From the NCBI GenBank assembly GCA_017694145.1, contig JADINF010000111.1:1-20651 (forward strand): a DNA stretch of 20,651 nt, written 5' to 3'. The first letter of the stretch is position 1, and each line of letters begins with the position of its first letter. The position numbers and the translations under genes were made by a program. Of the stretch, positions 1 through 6,945 are shown one piece after another. The notes beneath the pieces are model-generated. The model was not told where the DNA came from and made no database searches. It was given only the letters and a program-made list of their open reading frames with translations. Source of the DNA: Candidatus Stercoripulliclostridium pullicola. GTDB taxonomy: Bacteria > Bacillota > Clostridia > Christensenellales > DTU072.

Positions 1-725
1 CGCCCGTACTCGAGATACGCATAGCGAACGGCAGAGGAGATCAGAGCTCTTACAACGTTGGCGGCGCGATAGGTTATCTTTCCAATTACAGCGAAATAGA
101 TAACGTCGTCAGTGACGTAGCGGTCATCGACATGGGCAGATCGATCAATAACTACACCGGCGGCGTCGTAGGAATGTTGCATTTCTCCGATATCGTCAAC
201 GTGGTGGCTTCGGGAGAGATCAAATACGAAGGCGTAGCGTTGGATTCCGCGAGGATACCCATTTCGTTCTCCTCCGACGGACGGCAGAACAGAGAGAATT
301 ATTACTATATTTACTCCGGCGGAGTACTCGGCAAGCTTTACGGCGGCAGCAGGCTCGACAACGTCGCTACCGAGTTCAAAGCCTATCAGGGCGTAGCCGG
401 CGAAGCGATGAACGGCGTCGAAATTATCGTTGTCAAAGAAAACGACGGAGAAACCATCGAAGCGTGGCTTGCGGATTCCGGATACGAAAGCGGAATGTAC
501 GTCTACGAAAAATCGGGCTCGAAAGATCCGGAGAGCGGCGAACAGAAATATAAAATCACGCATAAATACAACGTGGGCGCGAACGTATGGTTCGCTTACG
601 ACCGCGCTCAGTCGGATACCGAAAAGGTGAACGTAGCGGGAGTGAATTACGTCAACGGAATAGGCGTAAGAGATACTACGCATTACGCGGATCTGCGCGC
701 CGCTATAGAGCAGGCTATCGGCTGA
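1..725 (+). CDS. Partial surface-type protein with GLUG-like repeats (C-terminal end only)
   Basis: The reading frame is open from base 3 to a TGA at 723-725, so the 5' end lies outside the window. About 240 residues are visible. Three GLUG-like units can be seen, each a glycine-rich turn followed by an Asx-Val-hydrophobic strand: around 57-122 (VGGAIGYLSNYSEIDNVV), around 156-218 (TGGVVGMLHFSDIVNVVASG) and around 315-380 (SGGVLGKLYGGSRLDNVATE). Such repeats occur in large secreted or surface proteins of gut bacteria and are thought to form beta-helix-like folds. The last 100 or so residues are not repetitive, and no LPXTG sorting motif or C-terminal membrane segment is visible, so any anchoring must lie elsewhere or be absent. 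Function unknown. It ends 76 bases before thrS with no convincing terminator between them. The repeat assignment is by eye. Confidence 0.75.
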   Translation, partial: PVLEIRIANGRGDQSSYNVGGAIGYLSNYSEIDNVVSDVAVIDMGRSINNYTGGVVGMLHFSDIVNVVASGEIKYEGVALDSARIPISFSSDGRQNRENYYYIYSGGVLGKLYGGSRLDNVATEFKAYQGVAGEAMNGVEIIVVKENDGETIEAWLADSGYESGMYVYEKSGSKDPESGEQKYKITHKYNVGANVWFAYDRAQSDTEKVNVAGVNYVNGIGVRDTTHYADLRAAIEQAIG

Positions 726-801
726 ACCGCTGTTTCGGGATCGGTTTCACGAACGTCCGGGATACAAAGCAAACAACCTTATAAAGAGGAAAACATAAAT
801 T

Positions 802-2733
802 ATGGTCATCACATTAGCAGAAGGTAAAAAAGAATTTCCCGCGGGCTCCACGCCCGCAGATATTGCCCGATCGGTCTCCGACGGGCTTTTCCGCTCCTCG
901 TACGTAGCGAAAGTAAACGGCGAAGTCGTGGGTATGTACACGCCGATAAACGACGACGCCACCGTCGAATTCCTCGGATTCGACACCGAGGAAGGCAGGA
1001 AGGCGTACAGACACAGTTGTTCCCACGTGCTCGCGCAGGCTGTCAAGAGGATATACCCCACCGCTCGCGTGGCGATAGGACCCGCGATAGCCAACGGATA
1101 TTATTACGATTTCGATTTCAAGACGCCCATCAATATGGAGTCCCTTAAAGAGATCGAAGCGGAAATGAAAAAGATAATCAAAGAGAACCTGCCCATCGTG
1201 CGCGAAGAAGTAAGCCGCGACAAAGCTCTCGCGTACTTCACCGAGCAGGGCGAGCCCTACAAAGCGGAGCTTATCACCGATCTTCCCGCGGACGCGAAGA
1301 TAACGATGTACCGTCAGGGCGATTTCGTCGATCTCTGCGCGGGACCGCATATCCCGAATACCGGCTATATCAAGGCGTTCAAGCTCACTTCGATAGCGGG
1401 CGCGTACTGGCGCGGCGACGAACACAACAAAGTGCTTACCCGTATTTACGGCACCGCTTTCAATTCCAAAGCCGCTTTGGAGGAATACCTCGCCGCGGTG
1501 GAGGAAGCCAAGTCCCGCGACCATAACAAGATAGGCAGGGAAATGGGGATATTCATGACCGACGAAAACATCGGTCAGGGACTGCCGCTTCTCATGCCGA
1601 AGGGCGCGAAGCTTTTCCAGATCCTTTCGCGTTTCGTCGAGGACGAGGAGGAACGCCGCGGATACGTGCGCACCAAGACCCCTTATATGGCGAAAAGCGC
1701 GCTCTACAAGATAAGCGGACACTGGGATCATTACCGCGACGGAATGTTCGTCATAGATAACGAAAACGAGAACGAAGTCATGGCGTTGAGGCCGATGACC
1801 TGTCCCTTCCAATATACCATATATAATAACGGGCTCAAGTCGTACAGGGATCTTCCGATACGCTACGGCGAAACCTCTACTCTTTTCCGTAACGAGGACT
1901 CGGGCGAAATGCACGGACTCATCAGAGTAAGGCAGTTCACGATAAGCGAAGGACACATTATCTGCACCCCTTCGCAGCTCGAGGGAGAATTCAAGGCGGC
2001 TCTCGACCTTGCGCGCTACATGCTTAAATGCGTGGGCATAGAGGAGGACGTTTCCTATCGCTTCTCGAAGTGGGATCCCAAGGACGTCGACAAGTACATC
2101 AACGATCCCGAGAAGTGGGAAAAAGCGGAAGCCGAAATGCAGAGGATACTCGATCACCTCGGGATAAAGTATTCCGTCGGTATCGGCGAAGCGGCGTTCT
2201 ACGGACCCAAGCTCGACATTCAGATCAAGAACGTATACGGCAAGGAAGACACGCTCATCACGTTACAGGTCGATATGTTCCTTGCGGAAAACTTCGATAT
2301 GACCTACGTCGACGAGAACGGCGACAAGGTAAGACCGTATATAATTCACCGCACTTCGATAGGCTGTTACGAGCGCACGATGGCGCTCGCTATAGAGAAG
2401 TTCAAAGGCGCGTTCCCCGTCTGGATGGCTCCCGAGCAGGTGCGCGTATTGAGCCTTACCGACAGGACTGCGGAGGATGCCAAGGCGCTTGCCGAAAAGA
2501 TGCGTTACGACGGACTTAGAGCTTATGCGGACGTGCGCAACGAGAAGATAGGATATAAGATACGCGAAGCGCAGATGGACAAGATCCCGTATATGATAAT
2601 CCTCGGCGACAAGGAGAAAGAATCGGGAGTGCTCGCCGTGCGTTCGAGGAAGTCCGGAGATCTCGGCACCATGAGTTACGAAGACTTCACCGCCAAGGTC
2701 ATCAAAGAGGACAAAGACAAGGTGATAGATTAA
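802..2733 (+). CDS. thrS: Threonyl-tRNA synthetase
   Basis: Class II aminoacyl-tRNA synthetase that charges tRNA-Thr with threonine in the cytoplasm. At 643 residues it has the usual full length. An N-terminal TGS-like region (about 1-60) is followed by the editing domain with the HxxxH motif H71-S-C-S-H75. The catalytic core carries the expected zinc ligands C334 (MTCP), H385 (SEGHIIC) and H516 (IIHRTS), motif 2 around FRNEDSGEMHG, and motif 3 IGCYERTMAL. A C-terminal anticodon-binding domain begins near APEQVRVLS. The start is ATG 802 with AAGAGG at 784-789. Unlike many Bacillota thrS genes, no T-box leader is visible, because only 76 bases separate it from the preceding gene. Nothing appears broken. 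Confidence 0.98.
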   Translation: MVITLAEGKKEFPAGSTPADIARSVSDGLFRSSYVAKVNGEVVGMYTPINDDATVEFLGFDTEEGRKAYRHSCSHVLAQAVKRIYPTARVAIGPAIANGYYYDFDFKTPINMESLKEIEAEMKKIIKENLPIVREEVSRDKALAYFTEQGEPYKAELITDLPADAKITMYRQGDFVDLCAGPHIPNTGYIKAFKLTSIAGAYWRGDEHNKVLTRIYGTAFNSKAALEEYLAAVEEAKSRDHNKIGREMGIFMTDENIGQGLPLLMPKGAKLFQILSRFVEDEEERRGYVRTKTPYMAKSALYKISGHWDHYRDGMFVIDNENENEVMALRPMTCPFQYTIYNNGLKSYRDLPIRYGETSTLFRNEDSGEMHGLIRVRQFTISEGHIICTPSQLEGEFKAALDLARYMLKCVGIEEDVSYRFSKWDPKDVDKYINDPEKWEKAEAEMQRILDHLGIKYSVGIGEAAFYGPKLDIQIKNVYGKEDTLITLQVDMFLAENFDMTYVDENGDKVRPYIIHRTSIGCYERTMALAIEKFKGAFPVWMAPEQVRVLSLTDRTAEDAKALAEKMRYDGLRAYADVRNEKIGYKIREAQMDKIPYMIILGDKEKESGVLAVRSRKSGDLGTMSYEDFTAKVIKEDKDKVID

Positions 2734-2792
2734 AAAAAAGACGAATATTGCGCCGCGCTACCGAATATTCCTTATAAAACAGGGTAAAAATA

Positions 2793-2822
2793 TTTGACAA
2801 CGCGGCGCGATTATATTAGAAT
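2793..2822 (+). promoter_or_regulatory. Predicted sigma-A-type promoter for infC
   Basis: A perfect -35 box TTGACA lies at 2793-2798 and a -10-like TAGAAT at 2817-2822, with an 18-base spacer (TTAGAA at 2816-2821 would give 17). It lies just upstream of the folded infC leader, so transcription would start near 2829-2831 and include the whole leader. Prediction by eye only. Confidence 0.65.
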
Positions 2823-2844
2823 ATCCGAGTAAAGAAGAAGCGAT

Positions 2845-2959
2845 TCTCACCGTAAGCCTCAGGCAAAACGGTTAAACCGAGTTCATGATCCGTATGCCTG
2901 CTTATGTACGGTGTGCGGCTTAAGGTGAGATGTGTTTCTTATGAAACACATTCTTTTTT
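2845..2959 (+). ncRNA. Structured infC leader RNA with attenuator (candidate L20-type leader)
   Basis: The untranslated region before infC folds around a long closing helix. TCTCACC (2845-2851) pairs with GGTGAGA (2924-2930), and after one G/A mismatch TAAGCC (2853-2858) pairs with GGCTTA (2917-2922), giving 13 pairs. Inside, CAGGCA (2860-2865) can pair with TGCCTG (2895-2900), CGGT/ACCG around 2869-2879 forms a small hairpin, and CCGTA (2890-2894) can pair with TACGG (2907-2911) as an alternative. A terminator follows at once. In Bacillota the infC-rpmI-rplT operon is known to be repressed by L20 binding a leader that promotes termination; architecture and position here match. Assignment to that family (Rfam L20_leader) is inference and was not tested. 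Confidence 0.6.
2930..2959 (+). terminator. Intrinsic terminator (attenuator) in infC leader
   Basis: ATGTGTTTC (2930-2938) and GAAACACAT (2943-2951) form a perfect 9-bp stem with loop TTAT, followed by TCTTTTTT (2952-2959). It lies after the leader helix and before the infC ribosome binding site, the layout of a transcription attenuator. Confidence 0.85.
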
Positions 2960-3000
2960 GCCCCGAATCCCGATAACCGTCGCCCATTGAGGCGTTAAAT

Positions 3001-3018
3001 AAGGAGGATACTTTTATT
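3001..3018 (+). promoter_or_regulatory. infC ribosome binding site and AUU start codon
   Basis: AAGGAGG at 3001-3007 is followed after 8 bases by ATT at 3016-3018, in frame with infC. No ATG, GTG or TTG occurs in frame between this site and the conserved IF3 N-terminus. An AUU start is known for E. coli infC, where it lets IF3 repress its own translation. Confidence 0.8.
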
Positions 3019-3531
3019 TTCAGAGAATTACTCACCAATTCGAGCATCCGGGTTCCGGAAGTAAGATTGATCGACGCAGACGGTTCGATGGTAGGCATCG
3101 TACCCACCCAGCAAGCCCAGCGTATGGCTGACGAGAGAAATCTCGATCTCGTGCTTTTCTCGCCTAACGCGGTGCCGCCGGTGTGCAAGATACTCAATTA
3201 CAGCAAGTACCGTTTCGATCAGATCAAGAAGGACAAAGAGGACAAGAAAAAGAGCAACGTTCTCAAGATCAAAGAGGTACAGCTTTCCCAGACTATCGAC
3301 GTGGGCGACATCAAGATCAAAGCGAAGCGCACCGTCGAATTCATCGGCGAAGGCTGCAAAGTAAAAGTCGTGATAAGAATGAAAGGGCGCCAGAACGCGC
3401 ACCCCGACATTTCGATGGGCGTTATGGCACGCTTCTTCGAGATGGTGTCGGAAGTGGCTGTCAAGGAGAAAGAGCCCGTTCTCGAGGGCAAAAGCATCAC
3501 GATGGTGCTCGCCCCCATAAGCAAAAAATAA
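3016..3531 (+). CDS. infC: Translation initiation factor IF-3, AUU start
   Basis: IF3 binds the 30S subunit, checks start-codon pairing and prevents premature 50S joining. From ATT 3016 the product is 171 residues, the usual IF3 length. It begins F-R-E-L-L-T-N-S-S-I-R and continues with the conserved EVRLIDADGSMVGIV block of the N-domain, then the lysine-rich linker (KKDKEDKKKSN) and the C-domain with KVVIRMKGRQ and a terminal MVLAPISKK. Starting at the in-frame TTG 3067 would remove the conserved N-terminal block and leave the strong AAGGAGG at 3001-3007 unused, so ATT 3016 is preferred. It heads the infC-rpmI-rplT cluster and is preceded by an attenuator leader, so both transcriptional (L20-type) and translational (IF3 self-) control are plausible inferences. 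Confidence 0.93.
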   Translation: MFRELLTNSSIRVPEVRLIDADGSMVGIVPTQQAQRMADERNLDLVLFSPNAVPPVCKILNYSKYRFDQIKKDKEDKKKSNVLKIKEVQLSQTIDVGDIKIKAKRTVEFIGEGCKVKVVIRMKGRQNAHPDISMGVMARFFEMVSEVAVKEKEPVLEGKSITMVLAPISKK

Positions 3532-3552
3532 TTACTCACAAGGAGAGGAACT

Positions 3553-3753
3553 ATGCCTAAACAGAAAACTCATAGTGCAAGTAAGAAACGCTTCAGATTC
3601 ACCGCGAGCGGACTTCTGAAGAGGAACAAACAGAACAAGAACCACATTCTCAACAAGAAGACCCGCAAGAGAAAAAGAAATCTCCGCCAAGGCGCCTACA
3701 TCCACGAAACGCAGGCAAAAACCATCGGCAATATGATTTACGGTCAAAAGTAG
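3553..3753 (+). CDS. rpmI: Ribosomal protein bL35
   Basis: Small basic 50S subunit protein of 66 residues, the normal length. The N-terminus MPKQKTHSASKKRFRFTASG and the lysine/arginine-rich middle (NKKTRKRKRNLR) are typical of bL35. The start ATG 3553 follows AAGGAGAGG at 3540-3548. It sits 21 bases after infC and 12 bases before rplT, the standard operon order, and should be co-transcribed with both. Confidence 0.97.
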   Translation: MPKQKTHSASKKRFRFTASGLLKRNKQNKNHILNKKTRKRKRNLRQGAYIHETQAKTIGNMIYGQK

Positions 3754-3765
3754 GAGGTAGAGGTC

Positions 3766-4122
3766 ATGAGGATCAAGAGAGCAGTAAACGCACAGAAAAA
3801 GAAAAGAAAGATAATGAGGCAGGCGAAGGGATACTTCGGCGCCAAGAGCAAACTTTACAGAGTGGCCCGTCAGGCGGTCATGAAGTCCGGTCAGTACGCT
3901 TACGTCGGCAGACGTCTCAAGAAAAGAGACTTCCGCAGACTGTGGATAGCGCGTATCAACGCCGCGGCGAGAATGAACGACCTCTCTTACTCCAGACTCA
4001 TGCACGGCTTGAAAGTCGCCGGTATCGATCTGAACCGTAAGGTGCTTGCCGATATCGCCGTGAACGACAGCGCCGCTTTCGCCGCGCTTTGCGAGAAAGC
4101 CAAAGCCGCCGTCCGCGCTTAA
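3766..4122 (+). CDS. rplT: Ribosomal protein bL20
   Basis: 50S assembly protein that binds 23S rRNA through a long basic N-terminal extension. It is 118 residues, full length. The N-terminus MRIKRAVNAQKKKRKIMRQA and the globular part with RRLWIARINAAARMNDLSYS are characteristic. The start ATG 3766 follows GGAGGT in the short gap after rpmI. In Bacillota, L20 is the repressor of its own operon by binding the infC leader, which fits the folded leader at 2845-2959. A terminator-like hairpin begins six bases after the stop codon. Confidence 0.97.
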   Translation: MRIKRAVNAQKKKRKIMRQAKGYFGAKSKLYRVARQAVMKSGQYAYVGRRLKKRDFRRLWIARINAAARMNDLSYSRLMHGLKVAGIDLNRKVLADIAVNDSAAFAALCEKAKAAVRA

Positions 4123-4128
4123 CGCTTG

Positions 4129-4154
4129 AGCCTTCAACCACGTTGAAGGCTTTT
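4129..4154 (+). terminator. Hairpin terminator after rplT, overlapping the next gene's ribosome binding site
   Basis: AGCCTTCAAC (4129-4138) pairs with GTTGAAGGCT (4142-4151) around a CAC loop, 10 bp, followed by TTTT including the last stem base (4151-4154). The T tract is short, so read-through is likely. The 3' arm contains GAAGG (4145-4149), the only Shine-Dalgarno-like sequence for the ATG at 4155. Confidence 0.65.
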
Positions 4155-4943
4155 ATGAATATGTATCCCATAACTTCCCCCGCGAACGGCAAGATCAAAT
4201 TATTGCGTAGCTTGAGCAACAAAAAAACGTTACTCGAGAATTCGCTGTTCGTCATTGAGGGCGCCAATATCCTTAAAGACGCGCCAGAGGGGTTTATAGA
4301 GGAAGTTTTCGTCAGAGAGTCCGATATCGGTAAGTACGCGGCGCTATGCGAGCGGCTTACCGACAGGGCGTATTCGGTAGCGGACGAAGCGTTCGACAGG
4401 GGAAGCAACACCGTTACGAGCGCGGGCATAATAGCTACCGCGCGCATTCCCGAACCGCGTCCCGTTACGGGCAGGCTCGTGGCTGTACTGGACGGCATAA
4501 GCGATCCCGGCAATCTCGGCACGATAATCCGTACCGGGACTGCGATGGGGATATACGATTATATCTCGATCGATTCCGCTTTCGCTTACGCGCCTAAAGT
4601 CGTAAGGGCGACTATGGGCGGCGTGTATTACGCCAACGTAGTCGATTTTTCTTACGCGGGCGCACGCGATTTTCTTAATAAAGAAGGCTATACCGTCGCG
4701 GCGCTCGACATGGGCGGCAAAAACATTCACGACTACGTTCCCGCCGCGGGCAGGCTCGCTCTCGTCATCGGCAGCGAAGCGCACGGCGTTTCGGAGGAAA
4801 TGCGCTCTCTTGCGTCCGTTACGCTGGCGATCCCCATGCGCGGCGGGCATATCGAAAGCCTTAACGCCGCGGTAAGCGCGTCGATAGCGTTCTCCGTACT
4901 GACGGAAAAACTCAACCAATCCGACAACCTATTCAGGAGGTAA
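4155..4943 (+). CDS. SpoU/TrmH-family RNA 2'-O-methyltransferase
   Basis: SPOUT-class methyltransferase that transfers a methyl group from S-adenosylmethionine to a ribose 2'-OH, probably in 23S rRNA (RlmB/TsnR-like). With 262 residues it has an N-terminal substrate-binding part (ITSPANGKIKLLRSL to LFVIEGANIL) and a C-terminal knotted domain. The three family motifs are visible: DPGNLGTIIRT (117-127), IGSEAHGV (205-212) and IPMRGGHIESLNAAVSAS (226-243). ATG 4155 has GAAGG five bases upstream; a second in-frame ATG at 4161 would be too far away. An ATG at 4089 lies inside rplT and is rejected. The gene follows the rplT hairpin, so its expression may depend on read-through. The exact RNA target cannot be told from the sequence. 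Confidence 0.9.
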   Translation: MNMYPITSPANGKIKLLRSLSNKKTLLENSLFVIEGANILKDAPEGFIEEVFVRESDIGKYAALCERLTDRAYSVADEAFDRGSNTVTSAGIIATARIPEPRPVTGRLVAVLDGISDPGNLGTIIRTGTAMGIYDYISIDSAFAYAPKVVRATMGGVYYANVVDFSYAGARDFLNKEGYTVAALDMGGKNIHDYVPAAGRLALVIGSEAHGVSEEMRSLASVTLAIPMRGGHIESLNAAVSASIAFSVLTEKLNQSDNLFRR

Positions 4944-4947
4944 ACAA

Positions 4948-5682
4948 ATGTCAGGTCATTCCAAATGGGCAAACATCAAAATCAAAAAGGGTAAGACCGA
5001 CGCCGCGAGAGGCTCGATCTTCACGAAGATAGGAAGGGAAATAGCTGTAGCCGTCAAAGCCGGCGGCGCCGATCCCAACAGCAACTCCAAGCTCCGCGAC
5101 GTCATAGCGAAAGCGAAGCAGAACAATATGCCCAACGATACGATAACCCGTTCCATCAAGAAGGCGAGCGGCGAACTCAACTCCGTCAACTACGAAGCCA
5201 TCACTTACGAAGGCTACGGCGCGGGCGGCGTTGCAGTCATAGTGGAAACTCTTACCGACAACCGTAACCGCACCGCGGGCGACGTGAGGCATTTATTCGA
5301 CAAGTACGGCGGCGCGCTCGGACAGAACGGCTGCGTTTCGTTTATGTTCAACAAAAAAGGCGTCATCATAGCGGACAAAGCAATGGACGAGGACGAGCTC
5401 ATGATGATCGCTCTCGACGCGGGCGCCGAGGACATCGTTTCCGACGACGACGTATTCGAGATATACACCCAGCCGTCCGACCTTTACGCGGTGGCGGATA
5501 AATTGCGCGAAGCGGGCGTGAACGTCATAAGCGCCGAAACGGATATGCTCCCCGACAACGAAGTCGATCCCAAAGAGCACCTTCAGAGCGTGACCAAGCT
5601 TATCGACATGCTCGACGAGCTCGACGACGTTCAGAACGTATATCACAACGCCATTCTTCCCGTAGAAGAAGAGGAGGACTGA
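4948..5682 (+). CDS. YebC/PmpR family protein
   Basis: Cytoplasmic protein of the YebC/PmpR/TACO1 family, 244 residues, full length. The signature N-terminus MSGHSKWANIKIKKGKTDAARG, the block with NMPNDTITRSIKKASG, and the YEGYGAGGVAVIVETLTDNRNRT segment are all typical. Members were first described as DNA-binding regulators; more recent work links several to translation of difficult, for example proline-rich, sequences. The gene starts four bases after the methyltransferase stop and uses AGGAGG at 4935-4940. The C-terminus is strongly acidic (PVEEEED), and its last codons supply the GGAGG for proA. Position among translation genes fits a translation role, but that is inference. Confidence 0.93.
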   Translation: MSGHSKWANIKIKKGKTDAARGSIFTKIGREIAVAVKAGGADPNSNSKLRDVIAKAKQNNMPNDTITRSIKKASGELNSVNYEAITYEGYGAGGVAVIVETLTDNRNRTAGDVRHLFDKYGGALGQNGCVSFMFNKKGVIIADKAMDEDELMMIALDAGAEDIVSDDDVFEIYTQPSDLYAVADKLREAGVNVISAETDMLPDNEVDPKEHLQSVTKLIDMLDELDDVQNVYHNAILPVEEEED

Positions 5683-5685
5683 GCG

Positions 5686-6933
5686 ATGAGTTTCGTAACG
5701 GATATTTGCGAAAAGACCAAACTTGCCGCCAATAAATTCGCGGGAGCGGATACCGCTACGAAAAACGCCGCGTTGCTCAGGGCGAAAGAACTTTTGCTCG
5801 AAAAAGAGGACGACATACTCGCGGCTAACGCGGAGGACATAAAAAAGGCGGAAGAAGGGGGCAGGAACGCGGCTTTCATCGACAGGTTAAGGCTTACGCC
5901 CGCCCGTATACGCCAGATGTGCGACGGCATAGACGCGATAGTCGCGTTGCCCGATCCCGTGGGCGAAGTGACCGAGCATTACACCCTTCCCAACGGGCTC
6001 GACGTCAAGAAAGTGCGCGCGCCTTTGGGCGTTATAGGTATTATTTTCGAAGCGCGCCCGAACGTGGCGCTCGACGCGGGCGCTTTGTGCGTGAAAAGCG
6101 GTAACGGCGTCATACTTCGCGGAAGCCGCGACAGCGTGAAAAGCGTGGCGGCGATAACCGCCTGTATGAAACGCGCCCTCGAAGAAAAGGGCATAGATCC
6201 CTGCGTGGTGGGGCTCATCGAGAGCATGGACAGAGAAGCCACCGCCGAAATGCTCCGTCAGGACAAATACATCGACGTGGTGATTCCTCGCGGCGGCGAA
6301 GCGCTCAAGAAGGTGGTTCTCGAGAACGCCGCCATGCCCGTGATAGCTTCCGCGGGCGGCAACTGCCACACTTACGTTGCGCCGAGCGCGGATTTCGATA
6401 TGGCGATGACGGTGATCCTGAATGCCAAGACCAACCGTCCTTCCACCTGCAACGCGCTCGAAACGATACTCGCGGACAGGAAGATAGCGCGCGACTTTTT
6501 ACCGGGTATGCTCGCGCTTCTCAAAAAGAACGGAGTGGAGATACGCGGTACGCGCGAAGTGAAAGATATCTATCCCGACTGCATAGAAGTGGGCGAGGAG
6601 GAATTCACCCGCGAATACGACAACATGATCATCAAAGTCGCGATAGTGGACGGACTTACCGAAGCTATCGACCACATCAACAAATACGGTACCAATCACA
6701 GCGACGCCATAATCACCGAGGACAAAGAGGAAGCCGCGAGATTCGCGCGTGAAGTGGATTCGAGCGCGGTCTACGTCAACGCTTCCACCCGTTTCACCGA
6801 CGGCTTCGAACTCGGACTCGGCGCAGAGATGGGTATCAGCACACAGAAACTGCACGTCCGCGGACCGGTAGGGCTCAAAGAGCTCACGAGCGTCAAGTAC
6901 GTGGTGACCGGCAACGGACAGGTACGCAAATAG
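5686..6933 (+). CDS. proA: Glutamate-5-semialdehyde dehydrogenase (gamma-glutamyl phosphate reductase)
   Basis: Second step of proline synthesis: NADPH-dependent reduction of gamma-glutamyl phosphate to glutamate-5-semialdehyde. It has 415 residues, the usual length. Aldehyde-dehydrogenase-fold landmarks are present: GIIFEARPNVALDAGALCVK, SGNGVILRGS, and the catalytic cysteine C255 in NRPSTCNALET. The C-terminal GLGAEMGISTQKLHVRGP block is conserved. It starts three bases after yebC, with its ribosome binding site inside the yebC tail, so the two are probably coupled. The usual partner proB (glutamate 5-kinase) is not in this window, so the pathway must be completed elsewhere. Confidence 0.96.
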   Translation: MSFVTDICEKTKLAANKFAGADTATKNAALLRAKELLLEKEDDILAANAEDIKKAEEGGRNAAFIDRLRLTPARIRQMCDGIDAIVALPDPVGEVTEHYTLPNGLDVKKVRAPLGVIGIIFEARPNVALDAGALCVKSGNGVILRGSRDSVKSVAAITACMKRALEEKGIDPCVVGLIESMDREATAEMLRQDKYIDVVIPRGGEALKKVVLENAAMPVIASAGGNCHTYVAPSADFDMAMTVILNAKTNRPSTCNALETILADRKIARDFLPGMLALLKKNGVEIRGTREVKDIYPDCIEVGEEEFTREYDNMIIKVAIVDGLTEAIDHINKYGTNHSDAIITEDKEEAARFAREVDSSAVYVNASTRFTDGFELGLGAEMGISTQKLHVRGPVGLKELTSVKYVVTGNGQVRK

Positions 6934-6945
6934 GAGTCAGACAAT

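Noticed and set aside
724..746. GAACCG/CGGTTT hairpin as a terminator before thrS
   Set aside because: Only about six pairs with an 11-base loop and no T tract.
779..785. TATAAA as a -10 box for thrS
   Set aside because: It overlaps the ribosome binding site, so a transcript starting from it would lack that site.
814..2157. 447-codon minus-strand open frame inside thrS
   Set aside because: Fully antisense to intact thrS; composition mirrors its codons and no ribosome binding site or family motif is visible.
2889..2912. Resemblance of CCGTATG to TGTACGG in the infC leader to group II intron domain V
   Set aside because: The similarity is limited to a few base pairs, there is no maturase or other intron domain, and the position fits a regulatory leader.
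3067..3531. infC starting at TTG 3067
   Set aside because: It would remove the conserved N-terminal block of IF3 and leave the perfect AAGGAGG at 3001-3007 without a use.
4089..4154. RNA methyltransferase starting at ATG 4089
   Set aside because: This start lies inside rplT and would translate through the hairpin; ATG 4155 matches the usual family N-terminus.
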